A stretch of 64,000 nucleotides of DNA from an uncultured Eubacterium sp. (GTDB lineage: Bacteria; Bacillota; Clostridia; Lachnospirales; Lachnospiraceae). The notes below the pieces were generated by a model. That model was not told the DNA's origin. It ran no database searches and saw only the letters and a program-made list of their open reading frames with translations. Positions 52,859-61,631 of the stretch are shown piece after piece. The stretch spans positions 1-64,000 of the forward strand of contig CAMEVC010000003.1 in NCBI GenBank assembly GCA_945939115.1, read 5' to 3'. A program made the translations under genes and the position numbers. The number at the start of each line of letters is the position of its first letter. Position 1 is the stretch's first letter.

Positions 52859-53454
52859 AATCATAGTTATATCTAATATATTCATTATCAGCTTCAATAG
52901 CTTTTTCAAATTCTTTATTTAATGTAATAATTGTTGATTTATAATTAAAACTGACCCGGGATTTACGAGGAAAATTGACCCACCTATGAGTGGCAATGAG
53001 TAAGTAATCCCATTTCTGATATACACTGTACCTTGAAAATTTAACACATAGAATTGACCCACCTCTTTGTGAAATATAAAATCTTTTTCGTATCTACATT
53101 TTTAAAATCATTTTCAGTAAAATAATTAACGCCCCGATTAGGTTCATCTCCATAATATTTACCACCTTCATAGAATTTGGCAATATTCTTAAAATGCTTA
53201 AATGTTTTGTATGGCATCTTAAATCCATTAATATTTAGCTCATTTACCTTTATACATAAAGCTCTTAAAGAATGGACATGCATTTCTTTTGGCAGATATC
53301 CCATTTCTTTTTCAATCATGCTTTTAAGTCCTAATTCAATAACGCTTACCCCTACTGATAGCGTATAAGGATTTTTAATATTTCTTATCTGCTCATAAAA
53401 ATCTTTAGCACTGTTATATGCGTCAGTATGAGATGTAAAATTAATTTCTGTCAT
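52857..53454 (-). pseudogene. HEPN-like small gene split by an IS21-end remnant
   Basis: The N-terminal about 125 residues (MTEINFTSHTDAYNSAKDFYEQI...) form an all-helical domain resembling HEPN-type proteins; the YEGGKYYGDEPNRGVNYFTENDF loop is typical of such folds. The annotated frame then leaves into foreign sequence (KRWVNSMC, stop 53041). Beyond the foreign block, the minus strand at 52948-52857 reads FNYKSTIITLNKEFEKAIEADNEYI... and stops at the terminator, the evident natural C-terminus. So the gene was interrupted by the block 52949-53068. I did not see the RX4-6H motif of HEPN ribonucleases, so activity is uncertain. Confidence 0.65.
52949..53068. mobile_element. IS21-type end / small remnant with repeated GACCCACC units
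   Basis: About 120 bases with three spaced units of the AATTGACCC(ACC) type (near 52951, 52974 and 53052; the first reads CTGACCCGGG). Repeated terminal units like this are usual at IS21-family ends. The block has no transposase gene and is a solo end or MITE-like insertion. It interrupts the HEPN-like gene. Target duplication could not be made out. Confidence 0.6.
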
Positions 53455-53484
53455 ATTTTTTTCCTTGTGAAAGACAAAGATGTA

Positions 53485-53778
53485 TTAGTAATTAGAAAAA
53501 ACCTCTGCACCTCTGTCTATATTTTCTTTATAAATATAATTATATGCATAGAATTCATATGCTTCTACTCTCTGGTCTTCTTCGCTGCCTATGCAGTTTA
53601 TAATCTTTTCATTTAACTCACTTGTTATATCTACATTAGGTTTGATTTTTACAAACGCTTCTACATATGGTTTATCATCCATTACTTCATATGTAAAAAC
53701 AATTTCATCTACTATACCCGGCAAAGCCTTTCTTATTGTCTTAGCTGAATCTGATAATAATTTCATATCTAATGTCAT
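53485..53778 (-). CDS. small hypothetical protein, 97 aa
   Basis: Starts MTLDMKLLSDSAKTIRKALP with AAAGGAAAAAA upstream. It is soluble, with no motif I recognise; the pattern of two strands with charged ends (VDEIVFTYEVMDDKPYVEAFVKIKP) suggests an alpha/beta fold. It is 30 bases upstream of the HEPN-like gene and probably co-transcribed with it. HEPN proteins often have small partner genes, so a partner or antitoxin role is possible but unsupported. Confidence 0.6.
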   Translation of the reverse strand: MTLDMKLLSDSAKTIRKALPGIVDEIVFTYEVMDDKPYVEAFVKIKPNVDITSELNEKIINCIGSEEDQRVEAYEFYAYNYIYKENIDRGAEVFSNY

Positions 53779-53828
53779 TTTTTTCCTTTTTTTCTCTTTT
53801 AATTTTTTTTACATTTACTCCAATATTT

Positions 53829-54158
53829 TTATTCTTGCTGTACTACTTTTAGCTTTATTGCTGAACTCCCAAAGCTTAGTGTATATGAAAAGGTCTTTAT
53901 CTTAGACAAATACATCTTTATTGAGCTTATACTTACTTTAAAGTCATTTATATAATCCTGTAAAAATATCTTATCTGTCTTAATTTTAATAGTCCCCTTT
54001 AGACAGTCTAGCATATCTGATATATTTTTATTAAGGCTGGCTCTATCTTCGGCTTTAAATTCATATACATCATTATTAGTATGTTCTATAGCTAATCTAT
54101 TAAGATTATAGGAAAATTCTTCATTTGTGTCTATATATATTTGAAAAATATAGCTCAT
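53829..54158 (-). CDS. small hypothetical protein, 109 aa
   Basis: Begins MSYIFQIYIDTNEEFSYNLNRLAIEHTN (ATG 54158 chosen; there is no clear ribosome site). Predicted mixed strand/helix, no membrane segment. Third member of the minus-strand small-gene group, about 50 bases before the 97 aa gene. AT-rich codon use shared with its neighbours suggests common foreign origin. Function unknown. Confidence 0.5.
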   Translation of the reverse strand: MSYIFQIYIDTNEEFSYNLNRLAIEHTNNDVYEFKAEDRASLNKNISDMLDCLKGTIKIKTDKIFLQDYINDFKVSISSIKMYLSKIKTFSYTLSFGSSAIKLKVVQQE

Positions 54159-54251
54159 TTTCAACGGATGTGTGTTCGGACCTCCACTACCTCTATTTCC
54201 TTTCCCCCCTTATCTACGCTTCTTACTATCTAAATAGTGTAGAATTACTGC

Positions 54252-54600
54252 TTAAAAATAAAGAAAAATCTCACTTTTGCTTATATTTTTTTCAGAATAG
54301 CTAATTAGTCTAAATTTAGATAGCAAATGATATATCGGTAAGTATCTTAAAGAAGGCGTCAGGTTCTTTGTTAATGATATACTTAGGAGCAACGCCTGAA
54401 TTGCTTCTAATACGGATTTTCTATCAGATGTCTTATACTTAGGTATATTTTCTAAAATGTAATCAGCTATTATCCCATAAGCCGACTCATCCGTATTAAA
54501 GCCTAATACCAAATCAAGTGTAACAAAGAAAATGTTATCAATATTATCAAACAAATCTATATCTGTTCTATTTTTATATGCCCCAAACAATGATACAGCA
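54252..54600 (-). pseudogene. unknown gene truncated at its 5' end by IS66 copy 2
   Basis: The reading frame is open upstream through KNRTDIDLFDNIDNIFFV to at least 54600 but has no proper ATG or RBS before the IS66 boundary. The remaining about 110 residues are helical (ADYILENIPKYKTSDRKSVLEAIQALLLS), ending FLYF. The start was presumably removed by the transposon. I do not recognise the family. Confidence 0.55.
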
Positions 54601-55936
54601 ATTATATCCCTATTACATGACCGAAGAAGAATTAAAAGCAGAATTCGGTGACAAGGGATGGAAACAGCTTCCAGATACGGTGGTTAAAAGGTATCACTTT
54701 ACGCCAGCTAAGATAACAGTTGATGAGCACCATATAGGTGTATATTCTGGCAAAGAAGACGGACATATGAAGCGTGCACCACATCCAAAGGGATTACTGC
54801 CATCAAGTCCTGTAACACCATCACTTGCAGCTGCCGTCATGAATGGCAAATATGTAAATGCTGTACCTTTATACAGGCTTGAAAAAGAATTTGAGAGGTA
54901 TGGTCTTGCCATAACACGCCAGAACATGGCTAACTGGATGATACGCCTTGCAGATGAATATCTTGGAGTAATGTATGATTATCTTCATACAAAGCTTTAT
55001 GGTTTTCATGTAATCCAGGCAGATGAAACACCGGTGCTTGTAAACAAAGACGGCAGACCTGCCGGGTCCAAGAGCTTTATGTGGGTATACCGTTCAGGAT
55101 ATATGTATTCAGATGGACAGATAGTCCTGTATGAATACCAGCGGACAAGGAATGCTTCACATCCAAGGCAGTTTCTTAAAGATTATTCAGGTGTATGCGT
55201 AACTGATGGTTATCAGGTATATCATACAGTAGAAAAGGAACTTGAAGATCTTAAGATAGCCGGATGCTGGGATAATGTACCTTATTCGAGAACTGGAATA
55301 AGGTACACTGCAGGAGGAAATTTGATGAGGCATTAAAGGCTGTTCCCAAAGCTGCCCAGAAAGAAAGCCTTTCATATCTGATAATAAAACAGATACAGGC
55401 AGTCTATCGTGAAGAGGATAAGCTGAAAGAACTTAAGCCGAAAGACAGACTTAAACAGCGTCAGGTGGTAATAAAGCCACTAGTTGATGCTTTATTTGTG
55501 TACCTTAAATCAAACGAAAGAAAAGCCAGCACAGCTAAACTGAAACAGGCTGTCACTTATGCACTCAATCAGGAAAAATATCTGAGAGTATTTCTTGAAG
55601 ATGGAGAAGTGCCAATGGATAACAATGCTTCGGAACATGCAATCAGGGGATTCTGCATAGGCAAGAAGAACTGGGAAATGATAGACACAATCAAAGGAGC
55701 GACATCCTCAGCAATAATATACAGCATAGCAGAGACAGCCAAAGCCAATAACTTAAAGCCATATGAGTACTTTGAATATCTGCTGACAGAGATACCGGCA
55801 CATATGGATGATACAGACCGCTCATTTCTGGAAGATCTTCTTCCATGGTCACCAAAACTACCAGAATATATCAGAAAACAAATAGACCGCTAACCACGGT
55901 CTTTTAAAAGTCAAGGTACATCGGATGGTGCGTTTA
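54600..55936 (+). mobile_element. IS66-family element, 5'-truncated, frameshifted (copy 2)
   Basis: Contains most of an IS66 TnpC-type transposase: first part to about 55270 (HYMTEE-like start, DEHHIGVYSGKEDGHMKR, PLYRLEKEFERYGL, QADETPVLVNKDG), second part about 55307-55893 (KESLSYLIIKQIQAVYREEDK, VPMDNNASEHAIRGFCIGKKNWEM). The N-terminus is missing. A 32-base insertion containing a perfect hairpin at 55277-55306 breaks the frame. The right end, at about 55936, has GGTGCGTTTAC, whose complement GTAAACGCACC fits the IS66 terminal-repeat form. The left end is lost. Non-autonomous remnant; closely related to copy 1 at 2-3 kb. Confidence 0.88.
55277..55306. repeat. 30-base hairpin insert within IS66 transposase
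   Basis: GTACCTTATTC (55277-55287), loop GAGAACTG, GAATAAGGTAC (55296-55306): a perfect 11 bp inverted repeat. Uninterrupted IS66 relatives would read AGCW followed by VH/RRKFDEALK, so about 32 bases were inserted between TGCTGG and GTACACTGC. Confidence 0.75.
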
Positions 55937-55972
55937 CGGACAAGAAGTACAATGGGATTGGACTTACAAATA

Positions 55973-56010
55973 AAAACTCCTGAATCGGCAGTACAATTCA
56001 GGAGTTTTGT
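55973..56010. terminator. bidirectional terminator
   Basis: AAAACTCCTGAAT / ATTCAGGAGTTTT stem with a 9-base loop, A-run before and T-run after. Ends the island operon read on the minus strand. Confidence 0.85.
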
Positions 56011-56060
56011 ATCATTCATAATTTAATTTTACCCAATCTTTTCTTTGCTAGTCGCCTGCC

Positions 56061-57125
56061 TTATTCTGCTGGAAGAAGATTTTCCATTTTTTCATTTCCA
56101 TAGAAATACATTCCTACACGTACAGTTCCACCCAACCTAGAAAGTTTCTCTGCAATATAATCAAGCACCTTGCTAAGAAACACCACATCATCAACCTCTT
56201 CCTCAATTCCTAACTTTTCAAGACGAAGTTCACAGTAAGCAGAATTATAGTAAATCTGAATATAACCCGCTGGTATCTTGTTATAGGATTTACCTTCAGC
56301 CTCTTTCTCATGTTTCTGATAAATATTATAAAAGATATCCATCTTCCAGTCTTCGGCATTATTGTTAACAGCACTTCTAATTGTTTGAAGATCTTTTATC
56401 AAGCTATAATTTCGTTCTGCAAGGGTATCACATACCTCGATGAACGAATCCATTGATTCTGCCAAAAGAATAGTATAGTAGTAATCCTCGATGTTAAAAA
56501 ATCCTGCATCTATTTTTTCATCAACAAATACTTTATACCCAGCAGCCTCCGTGTCATGAATGCATTTTTCTATTTTCTCAATATTTTCATCCGAGAAATC
56601 TACAATAAGTCCAGCTACATATTCCCCTTGAACTCTTTCTGCAGCGATAAGACGTAATTTATCAGGAACTCTCGCAATGCTGGCATTAAGAAAGTCTCTA
56701 TAAAAGTCCTTTTCACTTTTATTTTCACCGTACTTATCAATCCAATACTTCATCATTTCTGATGCTGCAACTATAGTTGCCTCAACAGAACCCGCATATT
56801 TCACTGGCAACTGACCGAATTCTTCATCATTTCCTTCTGTACGTTCAGTAATATATATAACCGGACACTTTTTGACTTCATCTGGGATACTAGGATCGCA
56901 ATCTAATATAACAAACTCATTATCAATAGCCCCCTGTGCAACTTCTTTTCTAAAGATTTCCAAATAAAACGGAATGCTCGCACCTATAAACATACGGTTC
57001 ATATAATCTTCACTAGAAACTTCGGAACCAAATATTTCTGAATCTTTCCTGTGGTATATAAAAGCTCCTTTTAGTTCTTTTTCAAATTTTTCATGAATCA
57101 TTTTGTCTTCAAATACAAATATCAT
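56061..57125 (-). CDS. unknown 354 aa protein, last gene of the PARG/phosphoesterase operon
   Basis: I recognise no family. It is soluble. The N-terminal part (MIFVFEDKMIHEKFEKELKGAFI, then FVILDCDPSIPDEVKKCPVIYI) has an alpha/beta look. The central part (RLIAAERVQGEYVAGLIVDFSDENIEKIEK) and the C-terminal part (LEKLGIEEEVDDVVFLSKVLDYIAEKL...YFYGNEKMENLL) are conserved in the broken duplicate at 48.7 kb. It follows the PARG-like gene by 85 bases and ends at a strong terminator. Being kept with the PARG and phosphoesterase genes in both copies, it is probably a component of the same system. Confidence 0.75.
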   Translation of the reverse strand: MIFVFEDKMIHEKFEKELKGAFIYHRKDSEIFGSEVSSEDYMNRMFIGASIPFYLEIFRKEVAQGAIDNEFVILDCDPSIPDEVKKCPVIYITERTEGNDEEFGQLPVKYAGSVEATIVAASEMMKYWIDKYGENKSEKDFYRDFLNASIARVPDKLRLIAAERVQGEYVAGLIVDFSDENIEKIEKCIHDTEAAGYKVFVDEKIDAGFFNIEDYYYTILLAESMDSFIEVCDTLAERNYSLIKDLQTIRSAVNNNAEDWKMDIFYNIYQKHEKEAEGKSYNKIPAGYIQIYYNSAYCELRLEKLGIEEEVDDVVFLSKVLDYIAEKLSRLGGTVRVGMYFYGNEKMENLLPAE

Positions 57126-57210
57126 ACCTCTACCTCACATTCTAATCTCATATGTTTGTTGTGTTGTATTAAATATATACTTAATTGTCAGACACATTTT
57201 CATGATAAGT

Positions 57211-58068
57211 TTACACACCTAATACCCTCTTAAAAATTTTGTAATTCTCTTCATCCCTAGGGGAACAATAGATAGCGAATTCAATTACTTCAAAACAGCC
57301 CGCATACTTTGCCACTACTTCTTTTGAAGCTCTAGCCACCACTTCTGGATTATTTTCAAAAGCTCCACATCCAAACGCTCCTAATACTACCACCTCATTA
57401 CCACCTGCAACTGCAACTTCCATAATTCTACTAAGTCTTTTGACATGAAGATTGTATAAATCCTTATCTGCTAGCTTAACCTGTTTCATACCATCGCCGG
57501 AATTCATTGCATTACTTGGCATTAAACGCAAATTAGGTGCTGCACACGTTATAACATTAACCTGATACCAATCTGCTTCTGGCATTAATTTGGGTTCTGC
57601 TGTATCAGTCTTAAAAACTGTCACATTAGGTGTGTATATACAATCATCATTATGAAGCGGGTCCTGCGCATTTCTATGTGGCGAATAAAATCCAGCCCAC
57701 ATATCAGAAGTATTTAAATTAAAATATAACGTAGAACATCTGCACAGACATTCTTCCTGTGCAGAGCTTCCTTTCGTAACACCGCCACCAGGATTGGTTG
57801 CTGATGCAAAGTTATGAACACATACTTTTCTACCTTTGTATGCCGATGCTGCTTCATATGTTCTTTTGGTCGATACTAACACATTTGCTTGCGCTATATA
57901 TTGAGATACATTGTGTTCTATTTCTGGCATCATGTCCGTCACCTGCATATATTCTGGTATTAAAATTTGATTTTTCGTAGAGTATCTCACCGCATCTGCA
58001 AGAATTGCTTTCTCTTTAACCAACCTTTCCGTATCCTGAAATATTTTTATATTTTCTTCTCTTCCCAT
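57211..58068 (-). CDS. TIGR02452-type PARG-like protein (copy 3, intact)
   Basis: A 285 aa PARG-like macro-fold enzyme. The catalytic signature is intact: NPGGGVTKGSSAQEECLCR at about residues 92-110, giving GGG-x7-QEE. Other conserved blocks: KVCVHNFASA, MWAGFYSPHRNAQ, HNDDCIYTP and VVLGAFGCGAFENNPEVVARASKE. It should remove ADP-ribose modifications or process related ADP-ribose compounds. Its ATG comes 3 bases after the stop of the phosphoesterase gene, so the two are tightly coupled. The broken copy at 49 kb is its closest paralogue; the copy at 47 kb is more distant. Confidence 0.9.
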   Translation of the reverse strand: MGREENIKIFQDTERLVKEKAILADAVRYSTKNQILIPEYMQVTDMMPEIEHNVSQYIAQANVLVSTKRTYEAASAYKGRKVCVHNFASATNPGGGVTKGSSAQEECLCRCSTLYFNLNTSDMWAGFYSPHRNAQDPLHNDDCIYTPNVTVFKTDTAEPKLMPEADWYQVNVITCAAPNLRLMPSNAMNSGDGMKQVKLADKDLYNLHVKRLSRIMEVAVAGGNEVVVLGAFGCGAFENNPEVVARASKEVVAKYAGCFEVIEFAIYCSPRDEENYKIFKRVLGV

Positions 58069-58071
58069 ACA

Positions 58072-59064
58072 CTACGTTATAACCTTTCCGAGCACGTCAG
58101 ACTCACAAATATGTTTATATAAACAATTATCCTCTTCAACCAAAATATCGTATGATGGTTCTTCGCTTTGTTCAAAAGTCCCAAATGCATCAACAGTACA
58201 GACTTTACCTATTTTTTCAGTATCATCCCACTTTATTCTAACAACATCTTCACGATGATATCTAGGACGTCCCGGAACAGGAGTCTTATCTAAATGTCCT
58301 GGTTCCTCAAGAAGCACAAGTGCGTGGTATAGAAGACTATGTTTTTCATCAACGTCCTGATCCATGTGATAATGACCAAAATACCAATGTTTGTACTGCA
58401 CTTTTTTCTCAATTTCCTGTAAATAGTCTGTAAGAATATCAGATTTAAACAAATGTCCCGGACCTTTATCAAGCATTTCTTGTATTGCTGTTGCACAACA
58501 ATGCGTTAGGATATAATCTACCTTATAATTACATTTGGCAAGATTGTTTCTTCCCTCTTCCATCTCTTCGACATTTGGAAGTTCTTGTTCCCACCACGAT
58601 TCATGTTTAATCCTAAATGGCAACCCACTTTTTATAGCCTTACGACGATCATATTCATAATCAATATCTTCTTTATCCAGGATTCCACCTTGAACATCAT
58701 GAGAAGATGCTCCTCCAAAAGTAAAAAAGGTTTTTCCATCTAATTCAAATACCTGACCACGTTCTAGAAGAATAACCTTATCTCTTACAATGTGACGCAC
58801 TTTGCCGCCATGCCACTCCTCAATTGGATATTCCTCAATCATATCATAATTTTCATGGTTTCCCTGAATCCAAAGAATAGTATATTTCTTTTCAGCAAGA
58901 TTCTTGCAATTATAATCAAAAGTTCGATCTTTAACCCAACAAAGTCCAAAGTCACCACAGACAATCACATAATCATTTTCTCCAAGTTCTATGCCTTGTT
59001 TTTTCATTCTTTTATTGGAGAATCTGCCATATTCTCCGTGTGTATCTCCGGTAATATATATCAT
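58072..59064 (-). CDS. calcineurin-like metallophosphoesterase, 330 aa (duplicate B)
   Basis: All motifs are present: ITGDTHGEYGRF, VCGDFGLCW, IQGNHENYD, FGGASSHD, ILTHCC and YFGHYHMD. A C-terminal SH3-like segment follows (RYHREDVVRIKWDD...). ATG 59064 with GGAAGGTGAG upstream is preferred over a GTG three codons earlier. The N-terminal 240 residues are nearly the same as the copy at 49667-50668, while the tails differ, which suggests tail exchange or relaxed constraint. Together with the PARG-like gene right after it, the pair could successively trim ADP-ribose-linked or phosphate ends. Substrate is unknown. Confidence 0.88.
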   Translation of the reverse strand: MIYITGDTHGEYGRFSNKRMKKQGIELGENDYVIVCGDFGLCWVKDRTFDYNCKNLAEKKYTILWIQGNHENYDMIEEYPIEEWHGGKVRHIVRDKVILLERGQVFELDGKTFFTFGGASSHDVQGGILDKEDIDYEYDRRKAIKSGLPFRIKHESWWEQELPNVEEMEEGRNNLAKCNYKVDYILTHCCATAIQEMLDKGPGHLFKSDILTDYLQEIEKKVQYKHWYFGHYHMDQDVDEKHSLLYHALVLLEEPGHLDKTPVPGRPRYHREDVVRIKWDDTEKIGKVCTVDAFGTFEQSEEPSYDILVEEDNCLYKHICESDVLGKVIT

Positions 59065-59069
59065 CCCAC

Positions 59070-59516
59070 TCACCTTCCTTTACACCATTTTTTCTTAAGA
59101 ATCATTTTTACATCTTTATCTGTTAATCCAGTATTGTAGTCTGTTAAATACAAGTTAATCCTCTCTGGCCAAGGAAATAACGATTCATCATCATCTAATA
59201 CAATATATTCCACAATATTATGCCTACGAATATAATATTCAATTTCTTCCTGTCTTGTTTTTGATGTTATTGGCGTTGAATCTTCAATATATAGTCCATA
59301 TTCTTCTAGTTTCACGCTCAGATTATTTCCACGCGCTGACATTATCCCTTTATTAGTGTATCCGGCACGCCATGTTGATGAAAGTATAATATGTGAATTA
59401 TTATCACTCTCAATCAGTTTTGAAAAATTCTTCAAGCATAAACTGTTAATAGAAAAAGGAGTAATCCAATCACTCTTCTTATTTAATACTCCGTCTATAT
59501 CAAGAAAATAAAACAT
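59070..59516 (-). CDS. HAD-type phosphatase (HAD_SAK-like)
   Basis: A 148 aa HAD-fold protein: motif I FLDIDGVLNKKSD with the DxD pair, motif II HIILSSTWRAGYT, and a late YIVLDDDESLFPW acidic motif. This compact form matches HAD domains found in so-called Swiss-army-knife RNA repair proteins, where a phosphatase works with ligase and kinase parts on broken RNA ends. The gene lies 5 bases before the phosphoesterase gene, in the middle of the operon, and has no counterpart in the decayed copy at 49-51 kb. An RNA-end phosphatase role is inferred from family and context. Confidence 0.82.
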   Translation of the reverse strand: MFYFLDIDGVLNKKSDWITPFSINSLCLKNFSKLIESDNNSHIILSSTWRAGYTNKGIMSARGNNLSVKLEEYGLYIEDSTPITSKTRQEEIEYYIRRHNIVEYIVLDDDESLFPWPERINLYLTDYNTGLTDKDVKMILKKKWCKGR

Positions 59517-59522
59517 TTTATT

Positions 59523-60101
59523 CTATACTGTTCCTCCCAGCAGTTCCTTTAATGACCTAGGCTCATAATTCATCCATGGCTTCATACACCCCACATTTAT
59601 AGCAACAACATCCTTATCATGCGTATGTCTGCACTCATTTGAATTCATTTCAGCAAGACACTTCTGATAATACCGATCCTCCGCACTGTCATGTGTATGC
59701 CCATATAAAAGAATAGTTCCTCTTCCCATCTTCTTCCAGCTAAAGATTGGATAATGGCATAAAACCAAATAATAGTTCTGACCATCTACAACGTCATGAA
59801 TTTCCTTATAATCTACAACTTCATGAAACAGTTGTTGGTATCTATAATCCGAAACATCATCATGATTACCCTTAACAAGAACTTTCTTTCCCTTCAACGT
59901 CGCAACAAGAGAAATTAAATCTTCCTTCTTACCTCTCATGCTAACATCACCAAGTATATAAACAGTATCTCCATTTGTAACCTTTCGGTTCCAATTATTA
60001 ACTATTGTTTCTTGCATCTGCTCAATAGAGTCAAATGGCCTATTGTCAAATCTAAGCACATTTTCGTGTAGCAAATGCAAATCACTTATATAATAATTCA
60101 C
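59523..60101 (-). CDS. calcineurin-like metallophosphoesterase, 192 aa
   Basis: A small YfcE-type phosphoesterase: ISDLHLLHENV, YILGDVSMRG, VKGNHDDVSD, LCHYPIFSW and LYGHTHDSAED, all metal motifs intact. The last part (HTHDKDVVAINVGCMKPWMNYEPRSL) is conserved in the fragment at 50.7-50.9 kb. It resembles the YjgC/YmdB-like diesterases acting on small nucleotides. It is the second gene of the operon, followed by HAD, phosphoesterase and PARG genes at 5-6 base gaps. The substrate is not determinable, though 2',3'-cyclic or other nucleotide phosphodiesters would suit the operon. Confidence 0.88.
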   Translation of the reverse strand: MNYYISDLHLLHENVLRFDNRPFDSIEQMQETIVNNWNRKVTNGDTVYILGDVSMRGKKEDLISLVATLKGKKVLVKGNHDDVSDYRYQQLFHEVVDYKEIHDVVDGQNYYLVLCHYPIFSWKKMGRGTILLYGHTHDSAEDRYYQKCLAEMNSNECRHTHDKDVVAINVGCMKPWMNYEPRSLKELLGGTV

Positions 60102-60216
60102 AATAAATCACTTCCTTACTATATTCCATATTCTCTTACCACTTTGTTATTCTTACCCATGTCAACTGTAGGAACAGCTTCCAATACATTATGTGTTTCA
60201 TTTAATAAGTCTCTCC

Positions 60217-60528
60217 CTATGGCCAATAACGCTCTATCATTCTCTCCATATTGGCTCTTCCAACAGGATTTGCAGTATGAATAGCAATTGGATAAAAAGT
60301 TTCTCTTTCAGCCAGATAATCCAATACTTTAATTGCATCTCCGCCATACTGAGCATAGTCACCTAAGTCATGATCCAAATCAAGCAATTCGATTTCGCCA
60401 CCCTGTGCTTCAATTTCTTCAATTAAATCAATTGTTTCATCCACAGATTTGGTTCCTTCATATCCCATTGGAGCTGGCCTAACATCATCGACCCAGATTT
60501 TCACTTTCATATTCTTATAGTTTCTCAT
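60217..60528 (-). CDS. cREC (cyclic-phosphate processing receiver-like) protein
   Basis: A 103 aa protein with the receiver-like cREC pattern: IWVDDVRPAPMGYEGTKS, ELLDLDHDLGDYAQYGG and the late ETFYPIAIHTANPVGRANM with the conserved histidine and acid pattern. Such domains are predicted to work on RNA 2',3'-cyclic phosphate ends and are found near RNA repair enzymes. ATG 60528 (AGGTG upstream) is preferred, but starts at 60537 (GTG) or MKVKIWVDD are possible. It is the first gene of the island operon, with a 115-base gap to the phosphoesterase gene, which may hold a promoter. Confidence 0.82.
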   Translation of the reverse strand: MRNYKNMKVKIWVDDVRPAPMGYEGTKSVDETIDLIEEIEAQGGEIELLDLDHDLGDYAQYGGDAIKVLDYLAERETFYPIAIHTANPVGRANMERMIERYWP

Positions 60529-60707
60529 ACTAATCACCTACTGTACCCATATCAGATTCTTCTAATAATCTTTTGACTACCTTTCCAAAGACTTTATCTT
60601 CTTCAAAAGAATCAAAAATATCTTATACTGAATGCAATCAATCCTTAACCTCACCGGTTTTATTATTCATTTGCTCTATGGCTACGCCCATTTCATCCTG
60701 CACTACC
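60529..60707 (-). other. remnants of two gene 3' ends upstream of cREC
   Basis: The minus strand reads VVQDEMGVAIEQMNNKTGEVKD then stop, and a separate stretch IFDSFEEDKVFGKVVKRLL...SDMGTVGD then stop, the latter just before the cREC start. Both lack starts; the second has a stop immediately upstream. They look like the tails of genes removed when the IS30 fragment arrived. Neither family is identified. Confidence 0.5.
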
Positions 60708-61352
60708 TTAGGTGGCGTAGGAAACCTTGCGTGCTTTGAAAACGCATTGGTCGAAGTAGTTATATAGAGTTCTTCGGCAGACCGGTATTTCATCTTTGTG
60801 AACTGCGAAGATATGACTTAATGGTTGCCCCTTAAGGACCAGAGGAGAAATTAAATCGTTTAATTCTTGAAGTTCTTCGGGTGTCATATTGATACCTTTT
60901 CTGGAATCGGTCCATTTCTTTTCATAGGAGGCCTGGGCTTTATTGGCGACATACAAGGCTTTTGGAAGAGGGCACCATTTATACTTGTCACAGGCATTGC
61001 ACACATATGGTGGCCTGCCCAGCTGACCGCAGTTCCAGGGAATAAAATCGGGACAGACATGTGTAGGATTTTTCTTATAGCAGTTACGACAACGCCATTT
61101 ACACCAATCGCCGCAGATGCTTTTCCGAAAACAGTCACCATAGTTTTGACAGGCATGACATTTCCCGGTATATCCGGCATCTTCAATAATTCGTGCGCGA
61201 TTTACTTCCTTAGAGATGGTGGAAGGGTCTTTGTCTATGATAGACGCAATGGAGCTGAATGTACTTCCTTGTACCAGTTCCTGTTCAATATAAATTCGTT
61301 CTGTCAGTGTTAAATGTTTTTGATTATGAATGGTATTCTTATTTTTATTCAT
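60708..61352 (-). pseudogene. IS30-family transposase, C-terminal catalytic domain lost
   Basis: The N-terminal about 200 residues of an IS30-like transposase remain: a helix-turn-helix (LTLTERIYIEQELVQGSTFSSIA...DPSTISKEVNRAR), a cysteine-rich zinc stretch (CHACQNYGDC, CGDWCKWRCRNCYKK, CNACDKYKWC) and KGQPLSHIFAVHKDEIPVCRRTLYNY. The DDE catalytic domain should follow; instead the frame ends at VSYAT. ATG 61352 has AGGATT upstream. The fragment lies between the cREC operon and the conjugative genes and marks a rearrangement. Confidence 0.85.
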
Positions 61353-61631
61353 GGTAATCCTTTCTGACAGACAGATAACCATGGATATAGTAACAGAAAC
61401 TATGTGCAAGAGTAAATTCCGAATTTGATGATTTTAGGGTTAGGAAACTGGAATTTAAAAATTCACATTACGAAAATGATACAATATTTTACATAACAAT
61501 ATATTCTTTTCTCCGAACATTGTCAATAAATTTATGTGCAGATTCGACTGTTCTTTGCATTTTCTACGGGTGTTTTTCGTAAAAAACGACAATATGGGGA
61601 ACCTTATTTTGTAAGATTCCCCACTAAAAAA

